Positions 17,460-26,564 are shown, counted from the first letter of the stretch. The stretch: 64,000 nucleotides of DNA from Proteobacteria bacterium CAG:495 (GCA_000432275.1 HF995316.1:29718-93717); one strand, 5' to 3'. Notes: a model not told the origin generated them from the sequence alone. Translations and numbers: made by a program.

Positions 17460-17589
17460 CGAAAGAGCCGCATGGTGCGGCTTTATAACTCACACGCAGG
17501 TATCTGGGGCTGCTTTTAAGCCTCACTCCGGTGTCTTAAAAGACCGTGAGCCTGCGGAGGATTAACCGGAAAATAAAGGAAATTTTAAT
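17460..17589 (+). promoter_or_regulatory. Structured rpsB 5' leader
   Basis: About 130 bases precede the S2 start and are rich in pairing. AGCCGCA/TGCGGCT forms a hairpin at 17466-17482. CTCAC (17522-17526) pairs with GTGAG (17546-17550) around an inner GTCTT/AAGAC stem. CGCAGG near 17495 can pair with CCTGCG at 17551-17556, crossing the previous stem or competing with it. The last part, GCGGAGGATT, could be a ribosome-binding platform. Autoregulation by S2, known in other Proteobacteria, is a reasonable inference. Confidence 0.5.
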
Positions 17590-18390
17590 ATGGCACTTCC
17601 TACATTTACATTGCGTCAGATGATTGAAGCTGGCGTACACTTTGGTCACCACGCCCGTCGTTGGAACCCGAAGATGGCTCCTTACATTTATGGTAAGAAA
17701 GACAATATTCACATTATCGACCTTCAGAAAACTTATCCGATGCTGTATACGGCATTGGCCACCACGCGCGAAATTGCTGCCAACGGCGGTAAAGTTCTGT
17801 TTGTCGGCACCAAAAGACAGGCTCAGGATATCATTAAGGAAAACGCTGAAAGATGTGGTCAGTACTATGTCAATCACCGTTGGCTTGGTGGTATGCTCAC
17901 TAACTGGAAAACCGTTTACAAATCAATTTCCCGTCTCGTTAAACTGAACGAAATGGCTGAGAAAAATGATTACGCCGGTTACACCAAAAAAGAAATGCAG
18001 AACCTGAAAAAAGAACAGGATAAGTTAAATCAGGAACTCGGCGGTATCATGAATATGGGCGGCCAGCCGGATTTGGTTTTCGTCATTGACACCTGCAAAG
18101 AATCTTTGGCAATCAAAGAAGCCAAAAAGCTGGGCATTCCCGTAATCGGTATCTGCGATACCAATTCAAATCCTGAAGAAGTCGATCTCCCGGTTCCGGG
18201 TAACGATGACGCTATCCGTGCTATTCAGTTCTACTGCGAAATGATTTCTGCTGCCGTTCTCGACGGTATGCAGGCACAGATTGCTGCCCAAGGTGTTAAG
18301 GTAGAAGAAATGGTTGAGAACGCCGAAGAAGCTAAACCTGCAAAGAAAAGAGCTTCTAAAAAAGCTGCTGCCGAGGCTGCTGCTGAATAG
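17590..18390 (+). CDS. rpsB: 30S ribosomal protein S2
   Basis: The protein has the S2 core from the start: LPTFTLRQMIEAGVHFGHHARRWNPKM, then GKKDNIHIIDLQKT, HRWLGGMLTNWKT and PDLVFVIDTCKE. The last 30 residues form an Ala/Lys/Glu-rich tail (KPAKKRASKKAAAEAA), an extension common in alphaproteobacterial S2. Length is 266. It is followed by tsf, the conserved partner. SD AAAGGA lies just upstream. Confidence 0.97.
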   Translation: MALPTFTLRQMIEAGVHFGHHARRWNPKMAPYIYGKKDNIHIIDLQKTYPMLYTALATTREIAANGGKVLFVGTKRQAQDIIKENAERCGQYYVNHRWLGGMLTNWKTVYKSISRLVKLNEMAEKNDYAGYTKKEMQNLKKEQDKLNQELGGIMNMGGQPDLVFVIDTCKESLAIKEAKKLGIPVIGICDTNSNPEEVDLPVPGNDDAIRAIQFYCEMISAAVLDGMQAQIAAQGVKVEEMVENAEEAKPAKKRASKKAAAEAAAE

Positions 18391-18460
18391 TTCTAAACCG
18401 TTTTAGAAATATTATCAAAATCTCGCGGCGGTATTACCCTCAAACGGTAACTATCGCCGC
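18391..18460 (+). other. Two hairpins in the rpsB-tsf spacer
   Basis: TTCTAAA/TTTAGAA folds at 18391-18408, right after the rpsB stop, and GCGGCG/CGCCGC with an inner TTACC/GGTAA folds at 18425-18460. Neither has a T-run. They may cause partial termination or processing that sets the S2 to EF-Ts ratio, which is inference. Confidence 0.45.
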
Positions 18461-18487
18461 ATTTTAATCATAAAGAAGGATACAAAA

Positions 18488-19414
18488 ATGACAGATATTA
18501 CAGCTGCTATGGTAAAAGAGCTGAGAGAAACAACAAGCGCCGGTATGCTTGATTGTAAAAAAGCTTTGGTTGAATGCAACGGCAATATGGATGAAGCCGT
18601 TGACTGGCTGCGCAAAAAAGGTTTAGCTTCAGCTGCTAAAAAAGCCAGCCGTATTGCTGCCGAAGGCTTGGTTGCTGTTGCCGTTGACGGTAACAAAGGT
18701 GCCGTTGTCGAGGTTAACTCCGAGACTGACTTCGTTGCTAAAAACGAAATTTTCCAGGAATATGTTACCGACGCTGCCATTGTTGCTCTGAGAAGCAACG
18801 GCGATGTCTGCGAAATGAAGAAATTTAATTGCCCGAAATGCGGCAAAACCTTTGAAGAGCGCCTGACCGACATGATTGCCAAGATTGGTGAAAATATGAA
18901 TCTCCGTCGTGCGAAAATGATTGAAGTTAATGACGGTGTCGTCGCTTCTTACATTCACAATGCTGCCGGAACCAACATTGGTAAAATCGGCGTATTGGTT
19001 GCTTTGGAATCTAAGGCTGACAAAGCGAAATTGGCTGAACTCGGCAAGCATATCGCAATGCACGTTGCCGCTTCCAATCCTTTGTTCCTGAACGTTGCTG
19101 CCGTTGATCCGGCTGCCGTTGAACATGAAAAGGCAATTTATTCTGAACAGGCCAAAGCTTCCGGCAAACCGGAAAATATCATCGAAAAGATGGTTGAAGG
19201 CCGCGTACGCAAATATTATGATGAAGTCGTTCTGGAAGAACAGGCTTATATCATGGATCCTGACAAAAAGGTTAAACAAGTTGTTGCCGACACGGCCAAA
19301 GAACTTGGGGCAGATATCAAAATTGCTGATTTTGCCTGCTTTAAGCTTGGTGAAGGTTTGCAGAAGAAAGAAGAAGATTTTGCTGCTGAAGTCGCTTCTC
19401 AGCTCAACAAGTAA
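18488..19414 (+). CDS. tsf: Elongation factor Ts
   Basis: EF-Ts is the nucleotide-exchange factor of EF-Tu. It has the N-terminal UBA-like domain (MVKELRETTSAGMLDCKKAL), the signature VEVNSETDFVAKNEIFQEYV, and TIGENM-type IAKIGENMNLRRA, and both halves of the core to residue 308. Between the two halves, where relatives have a Gly-rich loop, it carries C108 and a CPKCGKTF stretch (C115, C118) resembling half of a zinc ribbon. AGAAGGA is a good ribosome-binding site. A strong terminator follows. Confidence 0.96.
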   Translation: MTDITAAMVKELRETTSAGMLDCKKALVECNGNMDEAVDWLRKKGLASAAKKASRIAAEGLVAVAVDGNKGAVVEVNSETDFVAKNEIFQEYVTDAAIVALRSNGDVCEMKKFNCPKCGKTFEERLTDMIAKIGENMNLRRAKMIEVNDGVVASYIHNAAGTNIGKIGVLVALESKADKAKLAELGKHIAMHVAASNPLFLNVAAVDPAAVEHEKAIYSEQAKASGKPENIIEKMVEGRVRKYYDEVVLEEQAYIMDPDKKVKQVVADTAKELGADIKIADFACFKLGEGLQKKEEDFAAEVASQLNK

Positions 19415-19430
19415 TTCGATGCAAAAGCAA

Positions 19431-19456
19431 AAAGCCCCTCGCAGGAGGGGCTTTTT
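19431..19456 (+). terminator. tsf terminator
   Basis: The nine-pair perfect stem AAGCCCCTC/GAGGGGCTT with loop GCAG is followed by a T-run. It ends the rpsB-tsf unit and, reading in reverse, could also end the convergent gene. Confidence 0.9.
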
Positions 19457-19470
19457 TATTGCTTAAAGCT

Positions 19471-19953
19471 TCATTGTACCCTGAAACTTTCTTCCGGCAT
19501 CCATTCTCCCGGACTGGGCATAACGATTGTTTTTTTGAAACAGGCTGCCATATAAGGGCCTTTTTGCACAACCGCCTCAAAGGAGAAAGATTTTGGATAA
19601 TAAACCTCATGGTTAATTACCCGTTGCTGATAAATAACATCCCGGATGACTCTTTTATGGATGTCGTCAAAATGAAAATAATAAGCTTCATCGTCTCTGA
19701 TTTCTTCATCCTGACATTCCATAATCAGATAGGCTTTGCGCCGAATAATTTGAAAAACGATATGATGGCCTTTAAGATAGTAATAAATGTAATTTTTACT
19801 TTCGTATCTTGCCGGCAAAGTTCTGACAATTTTTGAATTGTCCTTAATTTTGTACTCTAGCGCCACTCCTTTGATAAAGATAATTTCGTGTCGTTCATCA
19901 AGCAGCTTAAAAATTTCTTCGGGCCGGTCGCCCCTGTGGTTTCGTATTCTCAT
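19471..19953 (-). CDS. Unrecognised protein, 160 residues
   Basis: I do not recognise this gene. The predicted product is soluble, with no signal peptide or membrane span, and unusually rich in Tyr, Ile and charged residues (SKNYIYYYLKGHHIVFQII, DDEAYYFHFDD). Alternating strand-like segments suggest a beta-rich fold. It lies between the tsf terminator and another unknown gene on the same strand. Its open frame and ordinary codon use support it as a real gene, but no function is offered. Confidence 0.65.
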   Translation of the reverse strand: MRIRNHRGDRPEEIFKLLDERHEIIFIKGVALEYKIKDNSKIVRTLPARYESKNYIYYYLKGHHIVFQIIRRKAYLIMECQDEEIRDDEAYYFHFDDIHKRVIRDVIYQQRVINHEVYYPKSFSFEAVVQKGPYMAACFKKTIVMPSPGEWMPEESFRVQ

Positions 19954-20031
19954 AACACATAATTATTTAATTAAACATATTTTCAGATAAGTTGAAAATA
20001 CCCTCGGAGAGCCGCCTCGTCAAGTCTCATT

Positions 20032-20592
20032 TTAACGTTCCAAACTGCGCTGCCGGGCATATTCTTCCAAAACCCGTTCGCGTTTTTTCTGCAGTTCGTA
20101 TTCTTTTTGACGTTGTTCCCTTTCCCGGGCTTCTTCGGGAGTCTCGCGATGATTGACAAAGGCATCGCGCAGACTCAAAAGCTTGTTCAAAACTTGTCTT
20201 TGCGATAGTCCGTCGATGTTCATCTTAATGTTGGCAATGATGTTTGAGGGCGTTAAAATGCTTTGCAGCGTTTGCAAATCCAGCATTTCCTTATTTGCGA
20301 CGATTCTGTTTAACTCAACGTCCAGAGCCTCCTCAAACGTCTCGTCGTCATCATCGTCTTCGGCTTTTTTTATAATTTGAATCAGAAATTTTTTGAATAG
20401 CTTGTTGACCAGTTTGATAAAGTTGCGGTTGGTAACGGTTTCATTGCCCGATGCATTCATCAGTGCAAAAAGCAACAGGTTTTTTAAGTATTTTTTTTGT
20501 ACGCCGGCCAAAGGAATGTTGCTCGAAATACCCTGTCGGGCAGCCCGTAAAACCTGTTCCCTTTCCTTTGAAAATTTTTCTTCCGTCATCAT
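20032..20592 (-). CDS. Unrecognised helical protein, 186 residues
   Basis: I do not recognise this gene. The product appears mainly helical and soluble, with an acidic run DDDDDETFEEALD near residue 80 and a long charged C-terminal helix (about 150-186) rich in Glu, Arg and Gln that probably forms a coiled coil. Two adjacent ATG codons could start it (20592 or 20589). It lies downstream of rppH on the same strand after a 72-base gap. Confidence 0.65.
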   Translation of the reverse strand: MMTEEKFSKEREQVLRAARQGISSNIPLAGVQKKYLKNLLLFALMNASGNETVTNRNFIKLVNKLFKKFLIQIIKKAEDDDDDETFEEALDVELNRIVANKEMLDLQTLQSILTPSNIIANIKMNIDGLSQRQVLNKLLSLRDAFVNHRETPEEAREREQRQKEYELQKKRERVLEEYARQRSLER

Positions 20593-20664
20593 AACCTTCC
20601 TGCCGCAATGTTATGATAATAGCAAAAAAAGCCCTTTTATGCAATAACGCAATTAGACAGGGTG

Positions 20665-21231
20665 TTATCTCTCGCGGTATCTGCTGTAAATGCGGATATC
20701 TTCCATTTTATGCTGCAAGATCATTTCCTTGCTTAAGGACCAGTTTTTGCCGTTTTTCTTGCGTATATAAGGCTGAAATGCCTTTGCCACCTTTTGATAT
20801 ACGTCCTTTTTGAAAGGTACTATCCGTTGCGGCGCTTCACTGATGTCAACCCATTCATATGCCTTGAACTCTATTTCTTCAGGATGGGTGGCAAAATCAA
20901 TTTCTGAATCTTCGCCGTAAAAATAAAACAAAACCCAGTACTGCTCTTGCCCGATATTGTTTCTGCCGAGTTTTTTGAAATTTTCCAGTATCTCTGTCGG
21001 AAAGTCGTATCTCAGCGGTTTGTTAAGCTGAGCGACGAGCTCAACCGAAGTTATGCCGGTTTCCTCTTTGAGCTCGCGATAAGCCGCTTCCAGAGGCGTT
21101 TCTCCGTTGTCAATACCGCCTTGGGGAAATTGCCACGCAAATCCGGGTTTGTCTGCTCTGGCACACATCAATACTTTTTGGTCTTTGTTAAAAACCGCAA
21201 TTCCGACGTTTTTACGGTAAACTCCCGCCAT
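20665..21231 (-). CDS. rppH: RNA pyrophosphohydrolase RppH
   Basis: RppH removes pyrophosphate from the 5' end of mRNA, opening it to RNase E decay. The 188-residue Nudix protein has a perfect Nudix box (GGIDNGE-x7-RELKEETGI). It opens with YRKNVGIAVFNKDQKVLMCAR and has the WQFPQGGID block typical of RppH and NudH. It starts two bases after the yibQ stop, as last member of the gpmI-envC-ctpA-yibQ-rppH run seen in many Alphaproteobacteria. Confidence 0.94.
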   Translation of the reverse strand: MAGVYRKNVGIAVFNKDQKVLMCARADKPGFAWQFPQGGIDNGETPLEAAYRELKEETGITSVELVAQLNKPLRYDFPTEILENFKKLGRNNIGQEQYWVLFYFYGEDSEIDFATHPEEIEFKAYEWVDISEAPQRIVPFKKDVYQKVAKAFQPYIRKKNGKNWSLSKEMILQHKMEDIRIYSRYRER

Positions 21232-21232
21232 C

Positions 21233-22435
21233 TTATTCCACCACCAGATTAGAAACCGGAACCAAAGCCAGAGGTTTCTCTATTTTGGTGTTTTTGGATT
21301 CTTTATAATCAACTTGGGGCGAAAAAGTCTTAATCCAGTCGTTTACCGCTGTCAAAATAACCGGTTTCGATTCTACCACGATTAAAACCTGCCCTTTTTC
21401 CAAAGCCATATTTTCCGCCATTTTTAAAACCTGATTAATCAGTTTCTTGTCCAACAGGTCTTCAATGACAAAATTTGCTTTTTTTCTGGCCAGGCCCGGA
21501 ACGCTGATGTTTTCCAAACCGTTGCCGCTGGTAGCGTCAATCATGAGCAGCCCGCGGGTTTTCAATTCTTCCATCAGTTTTTGCAGAATTTCGCTGTTGC
21601 TTTCGTCTGCAACGCCGTCATTGACAACCACCCCGCCGATGGGAGCTCCGACGTTTAGCGACTTTTTCAGGCGGTTTATGCTTTCATCGCTGCTGATCGT
21701 CAAGCTCATTGACATCGGTCCGCTGTCGGATTTCAAAAAGTCTTTGGAAGCAAGCAGCATGTCAACATAGGTTTCATGTCCCTGTTGTCTGACCGGAATA
21801 ATTTTCTTGTCGCTGTTTTGGGCATAAGGGCTGAATGAAAAACTGACCTCCGAGGCGAAACCTTTGTTAATCATATCCAAAGCGCCTTCGTCAAAACCAA
21901 GGCCTTTAACGACGATAGCCACGCGTTTGAAATTAGGTTTGACTTTGACGCTTTTTCCATATTGTATCCATGGCTTTTTTCCGTTGTCGGAGATTTTGGG
22001 CAGACGGTCGTCTCCGTTGATTTCCGTAAGCTTTTCATTTAAATTGACATGGCGCAGGGATTGCGTCGGGTCTTTGCTGCCCAGTTTGCTGACGCTCGGC
22101 ACCGTCGCCAAAACGTCGTCCATCGTCAGTTCTTTCTTTTTTTCCTTTGCCGGTTTGGGTCTGCTTTCCGGAACTTTGTCTATTTCGATTTTAGGTTCTT
22201 CCACTTCCGGTTTTTTTTCGACGACTTCGTTTTTCTTTCCCGGCTGGTAATCGGGAAGCGTCAAAATAAATTTCGGCGCTTTGTTTTCATCGTCAAACAT
22301 CAGCTTGTCAATTTTTGATAAATAAACCGGCTCGCTTTTTTTATCTGCAAACAGATACCCGATTCCGACCAACACCAGCAATGTCAGAAAAACGGCACCG
22401 ATTAATTTTTTGTATTGATTAAGCTTTTCTATCAA
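21233..22435 (-). CDS. yibQ: Divergent polysaccharide deacetylase family protein (YibQ-like)
   Basis: YibQ-type proteins are periplasmic members of the divergent polysaccharide deacetylase family; the substrate is unknown. An N-terminal anchor (about 13-30, LIGAVFLTLLVLVGIGYLF) is followed by a low-complexity Lys/Glu/Pro linker (about 60-110). The catalytic-type domain runs from about 165 (RVAIVVKGLGFDEGAL) and includes LPVR-like GHETYVDMLL. It lies between ctpA and rppH with gaps of nine and one bases. Association with cell-wall remodelling is inferred from neighbours envC and ctpA. Confidence 0.85.
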   Translation of the reverse strand: MIEKLNQYKKLIGAVFLTLLVLVGIGYLFADKKSEPVYLSKIDKLMFDDENKAPKFILTLPDYQPGKKNEVVEKKPEVEEPKIEIDKVPESRPKPAKEKKKELTMDDVLATVPSVSKLGSKDPTQSLRHVNLNEKLTEINGDDRLPKISDNGKKPWIQYGKSVKVKPNFKRVAIVVKGLGFDEGALDMINKGFASEVSFSFSPYAQNSDKKIIPVRQQGHETYVDMLLASKDFLKSDSGPMSMSLTISSDESINRLKKSLNVGAPIGGVVVNDGVADESNSEILQKLMEELKTRGLLMIDATSGNGLENISVPGLARKKANFVIEDLLDKKLINQVLKMAENMALEKGQVLIVVESKPVILTAVNDWIKTFSPQVDYKESKNTKIEKPLALVPVSNLVVE

Positions 22436-22444
22436 GGTTGTCTC

Positions 22445-23731
22445 CTATTTGCCCTGCGTATAAATGCCCAGAGCCTTTACCAAATCAACCGCGCGGGACA
22501 ATTGGTAGTCCTTTCTCCAGTCCTCGTCCTTGGTATTGTTTTCGGTCTTTTTGTCTTCTCCGGTTGCTTCGTTTTTAAGAGCGTTGCGATACTCTGCCTC
22601 GCTGAGGCCGTAATTGTTAATGTACTCCTCCACTTTTGCCGGATGAACTTCTACGTCGGGAATGATTCCGGTTGCCTGGATAGAACGTCCCGAGGGGGTG
22701 TAATAGCGGGCGGTGGTTAAACGCATAGCGCCGTATTTCCCGAGCGGAACAACCGTTTGAACCGAACCTTTTCCAAATGATTTTTCACCCAGAATAATGG
22801 CTCTTTTATGGTCTTGCAATGCTCCGGCCAAAATTTCGGAAGCGCTGGCCGAACCGTCGTTAATCATCACGACAATCGGCAGCCCGTCGGTAATGTCGCC
22901 TTCTTTGGCCGTATAGCGGACGGTGTCCTCTTCGTTGCGTGAACGGGTTGAAACGATTTCTCCTTTGTCAAGAAAAAGGTCCGAAATGTTGACTGCTTGG
23001 TCCAGCAGGCCGCCGGGATTGTTTCTGACATCCAGTACGACGCCTTTAATGTTGCCCTTAAGCTCTTTTTTAGCCTGTTTGATGGCTTTCTCAACCATTT
23101 TGTCGGTGTCTCCGCTGAAAGAAGTAATCCGGATATAAGCGACGTCGCCGCTTTTAATGTCGTTTTTGACCGACTGGATTTTGACTTCTTCCCGTTTAAG
23201 CGTAACTTCAAACGGTTTCTCTCCGACCCTGCGGATTGTCAGCTTTACTTTTGAACCGACCTTGCCGCGCATTTTGTCGACGGCATCGTTGAGGCTCATG
23301 CCGATAACCTGTTCTCCGTCTATGTTGGTAATATAGTCGCCCGGTTTTAATCCTGCTTTGGCAGCCGGAGTGTCGTCAATCGGTGAAACGATTTTAACCA
23401 CGCCGTTTTCCATGGTTACTTCGATTCCCAAACCGCCGAATTTGCCTTTGGTCTGCTCGTTCATATATTTGTAGCTTTGGGCGTCCAGATAACTGGAGTG
23501 CGGATCAAGGGAAACCAGCATACCGTTGATGGCCGATTCAATCAGTTTTTTATCGTCTACCTCTTCAACATAAGATGTCTTAGCCCTTTCCATAACTTCG
23601 CCGAACAGGTTAAGCAGTTCATAGGTGTCTGCCTCTTCGGCAGATTTGGCAGCCTTTTCGGCACAGGCGTTTGACATTCCGAGCATAAGGCTCAGGGCGA
23701 TAACGGCTAAAACTGATAATTTTTTTGACAT
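22445..23731 (-). CDS. ctpA: Carboxyl-terminal processing protease CtpA (S41)
   Basis: This is a periplasmic S41 serine protease of the CtpA/Prc family. A signal peptide covers roughly residues 1-24. A PDZ domain (about 95-175, GGLGIEVTMENG, SPIDDTPAAKAGLKPGDYI) is followed by the protease core, with the catalytic serine in NDGSASASEILAGAL (near 294) and the catalytic lysine in GEKSFGKGSVQTV (near 316). In other Proteobacteria such proteases control peptidoglycan hydrolases, which fits the adjoining envC gene. Length 428 is normal. Confidence 0.95.
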   Translation of the reverse strand: MSKKLSVLAVIALSLMLGMSNACAEKAAKSAEEADTYELLNLFGEVMERAKTSYVEEVDDKKLIESAINGMLVSLDPHSSYLDAQSYKYMNEQTKGKFGGLGIEVTMENGVVKIVSPIDDTPAAKAGLKPGDYITNIDGEQVIGMSLNDAVDKMRGKVGSKVKLTIRRVGEKPFEVTLKREEVKIQSVKNDIKSGDVAYIRITSFSGDTDKMVEKAIKQAKKELKGNIKGVVLDVRNNPGGLLDQAVNISDLFLDKGEIVSTRSRNEEDTVRYTAKEGDITDGLPIVVMINDGSASASEILAGALQDHKRAIILGEKSFGKGSVQTVVPLGKYGAMRLTTARYYTPSGRSIQATGIIPDVEVHPAKVEEYINNYGLSEAEYRNALKNEATGEDKKTENNTKDEDWRKDYQLSRAVDLVKALGIYTQGK

Positions 23732-23753
23732 CTTTTCTCTTCCTTTGTTTTTT

Positions 23754-25010
23754 CTAAAGCCTCATCCAGGCCATCGGGTCAATCGGTTGATTGTTCTTTC
23801 TGAGTTCCACATATAATTTGGCGTCGCCGTCGTCCGGCATTTGCCCTACCGGCTCGCCGGCCAGCAGCATTTGTCCGAGATCGACGTCTATGTTTTTCAG
23901 CCCGGCCAGCAGCGTCAGATATCCCTCGCCGTGCTCAATGATAATCAGGTTTCCGTAACCGCGGAACGGTCCTGAAAAGATGACGGTTCCGTCAAATGGC
24001 GAAATGACTTGAGCCTGATCCCGCGTTTTAATAATAATGCCTTTGGAAGAAACCCCTTTGACCTTTTGCTCGCCGTATGCGGTAACTATTTGTCCGCGGG
24101 CCGGCAGAGGCAGCTTCCCTTTTGCCTTAATAAAACTTCCGCCTGTTTCATTTATAAACGCCGGTTGGGATTTAATCAAGTCAGCAGTTTGTTTTTCTTC
24201 ACGATTTTTTGCTTCCAGCCGTTTTTGTTCTTCGGCTTTCTGTTGGGCAATTCGTCTTTTTTCTTCTTCCTTGCGCAGTTTTTCTTGTCGCTGTGCTTCC
24301 AGTTTTCCCAGCAAATCCCGCAAATCCTGTGCCTGGCTCGCCAGCTTGTCCATATTGCGTTTGGCGCGTTCGCTTTTTATCTCCACCGCATTGCGGATTT
24401 TTGACTTTCGCTGAACCAGCAGTTTCATTCTTTCGTGTTCTTTTTCCAAAACCTGTTTTTGTTTGGATATCTGCTGGAACTGTTTTTCAACCAGATTTTT
24501 TTTACGGGCAATCGCGTCAAGTTCTTTGCGGATTCTCTCTGCATTTTCTTCCAGATAAGGCACCGTTTCGCGCAGCAGCATGGCACTGCGGATAATTTCT
24601 ACCGGGGTCAGCGGTTGGACAAACAGGGCTTCGGTGGGTTTTAATGCCAGATTTTGCAGGGCTGACAGCGTTTTTATCAGGTTGTCGTCTTCTTCGGTAA
24701 AACCTTCTTCGGCGGTTTTTAAGTCCGCTTTCAGCTTTTCAAGCTGGGTTTCCATCCGCGACAGTTTTTCCTCATTGTTCTGAATTAACTTCGCGGCTTT
24801 AATCATCTCTTGGCTGACGCTGGTAAGTTCAAGATTGATTTGAGTGGCCTGAGCCTGTAATTTACGATGTTCAATGCTTTGCTTTTCAACCTGTTCTTCC
24901 ATTTTTGCCAGTTCTGATTTTGAAACGGAAACCGCCCATGCCTCGCCGGACGTTGCCGCCGCAAGGGCAACGCTCATCCAGCAAAGGTAATGGACGGTTG
25001 AAAGTTTCAT
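23754..25010 (-). CDS. envC: Murein hydrolase activator EnvC family, LytM domain
   Basis: EnvC-type proteins recruit and activate cell-separation amidases. An N-terminal signal peptide (about 1-27) is followed by a long coiled coil (about 30-265, rich in Glu, Lys, Gln) and a C-terminal LytM domain (about 300-418). The metal ligands of active LytM peptidases are missing: KGIIIKT stands where HxGxD is expected, and LYVELRKN replaces the HxH motif. So it should be an activator, not an enzyme, as known for EnvC. It lies between gpmI and ctpA. Confidence 0.9.
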   Translation of the reverse strand: MKLSTVHYLCWMSVALAAATSGEAWAVSVSKSELAKMEEQVEKQSIEHRKLQAQATQINLELTSVSQEMIKAAKLIQNNEEKLSRMETQLEKLKADLKTAEEGFTEEDDNLIKTLSALQNLALKPTEALFVQPLTPVEIIRSAMLLRETVPYLEENAERIRKELDAIARKKNLVEKQFQQISKQKQVLEKEHERMKLLVQRKSKIRNAVEIKSERAKRNMDKLASQAQDLRDLLGKLEAQRQEKLRKEEEKRRIAQQKAEEQKRLEAKNREEKQTADLIKSQPAFINETGGSFIKAKGKLPLPARGQIVTAYGEQKVKGVSSKGIIIKTRDQAQVISPFDGTVIFSGPFRGYGNLIIIEHGEGYLTLLAGLKNIDVDLGQMLLAGEPVGQMPDDGDAKLYVELRKNNQPIDPMAWMRL

Positions 25011-25022
25011 GCGTTCTCCGGC

Positions 25023-26564
25023 TTAGTCTGCTTTTCTGACCAGCAGGGAGTGCCCTGTCATTTCTGCAGGTTTTTCAATATGCATCAAATCCAGCATGGT
25101 CGGTGCAATATCGGCCAGCCGTCCGTCGTTCATTCGGCAGATGTGCTCCTGACTGTTAACCAGAATAGCCGCAACTTTACCGACGGTGTGTGCGGTATAG
25201 GGTTCTCCGGTTTTTTCATCAACCATTTTTTCTGCATTGCCGTGGTCTGCGGTAACAATCATGACGCCGCCGACTTTTTTGATGGCTGCTTCAACCCGTC
25301 CCAGACATTCGTCTACCGCGGCAACCGCTTTAAGGGCTGCTTCCATTATGCCGGTATGTCCGACCATGTCGCCGTTGGCGTAATTGCAGATAATGGTGTC
25401 AAACTTTTTGGATTCGATGGCTTCAACCAGCTTGTCGGTAACTTCATAAACGCTCATTTCCGGTTTAAGGTCATAAGTTGCCACCTTGGGGCTGGCAATG
25501 AGGATTCTTTCTTCGCCTTTGAACTCTTTTTCTTCGCCGCCGTTAAAAAAGAACGTGACATGAGCGTATTTTTCGGTTTCGGCAATACGCAGCTGGGTCA
25601 GCCCGTGTTCGGCCACCACTTCGCCGAATATGTGGGTCAGAGCCTCCGGCGGAAACATCGTGTTCATAAAACGGTTGTGGTCGACGGAATATTCCGTCAT
25701 GCCGACATGCTTTGAAAACTTAACCTGTTTTTTACGGGCAAAACCGGTGAATTCGGCGTCAGCCAAAGCATACAGAATTTCTCGGGCGCGGTCGGCGCGG
25801 AAATTTGCCATCAAAATGGCGTCGCCGTCTTCCATGCCCTGATAATCGCCGATAACGCAGGGAATGACAAACTCGTCGGTAACTTTAGCTGCATAAGAGG
25901 CCTCAATAGCTTCTTTTGCCGTGGCATAACGCTTGCCCTCGGCAATCAGCATATTGTTGTAGGCCGCTTCGACGCGGTCCCAGCGTTTGTCTCGGTCCAT
26001 TGCATAAAAACGGCCTTCGATTGTTGCTATTTTAACATCTTTCAATGCCGCGATTGATTTTTCAAAATCGGCTAAAAAGCCTTCAGCCGAAGCCGGCGGC
26101 GTGTCGCGTCCGTCTAAAAAGGCATGAACCCAGACTTTGATTCCGTTCTTAGACAGGATTTCACACAAGGCAACGATATGGTGCTGGCTGGAGTGAACGC
26201 CGCCCGGGGACATCAACCCCATAACGTGAGCAGCTTTTCCGTTAGCCTTCAAAGTGTCTATCATTTCATTCAGAACCGGGTTCTTTTCTAGGGAACCGTC
26301 TTTTATGGATTGGTCGATTCTGGGCAAGTCCTGCATAACGACGCGGCCGGCGCCGAGATTGGTGTGTCCGACTTCAGAGTTGCCCATTTGGCCTTCCGGC
26401 AGTCCGACCGCCAGTCCGTAGGTTTCCACCAGACAATGCGGATTTTCTTCATACATCCGATGCCAGTTTGGCGTATGTCCCATTTCAATAGCGTTGTCGG
26501 GAGTTTTCGGCTCGCGATAACCCCAGCCGTCCAAAATCATCAACATTACAGGTCTTTGTGTCAT
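25023..26564 (-). CDS. gpmI: 2,3-bisphosphoglycerate-independent phosphoglycerate mutase
   Basis: GpmI interconverts 3- and 2-phosphoglycerate in glycolysis using two manganese ions. The alkaline-phosphatase-like core is complete in 513 residues: MLMILDGWGYR at the N-terminus, the phosphoserine site MGNSEVGHTNLGAGR, VHAFLDGRDTPP, EGRFYAMDRDKRWDR, and the metal-binding VTADHGNAEKM near the C-terminus. The start has GAGGAAATA just upstream. It heads the envC-ctpA-yibQ-rppH run. Confidence 0.97.
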   Translation of the reverse strand: MTQRPVMLMILDGWGYREPKTPDNAIEMGHTPNWHRMYEENPHCLVETYGLAVGLPEGQMGNSEVGHTNLGAGRVVMQDLPRIDQSIKDGSLEKNPVLNEMIDTLKANGKAAHVMGLMSPGGVHSSQHHIVALCEILSKNGIKVWVHAFLDGRDTPPASAEGFLADFEKSIAALKDVKIATIEGRFYAMDRDKRWDRVEAAYNNMLIAEGKRYATAKEAIEASYAAKVTDEFVIPCVIGDYQGMEDGDAILMANFRADRAREILYALADAEFTGFARKKQVKFSKHVGMTEYSVDHNRFMNTMFPPEALTHIFGEVVAEHGLTQLRIAETEKYAHVTFFFNGGEEKEFKGEERILIASPKVATYDLKPEMSVYEVTDKLVEAIESKKFDTIICNYANGDMVGHTGIMEAALKAVAAVDECLGRVEAAIKKVGGVMIVTADHGNAEKMVDEKTGEPYTAHTVGKVAAILVNSQEHICRMNDGRLADIAPTMLDLMHIEKPAEMTGHSLLVRKAD

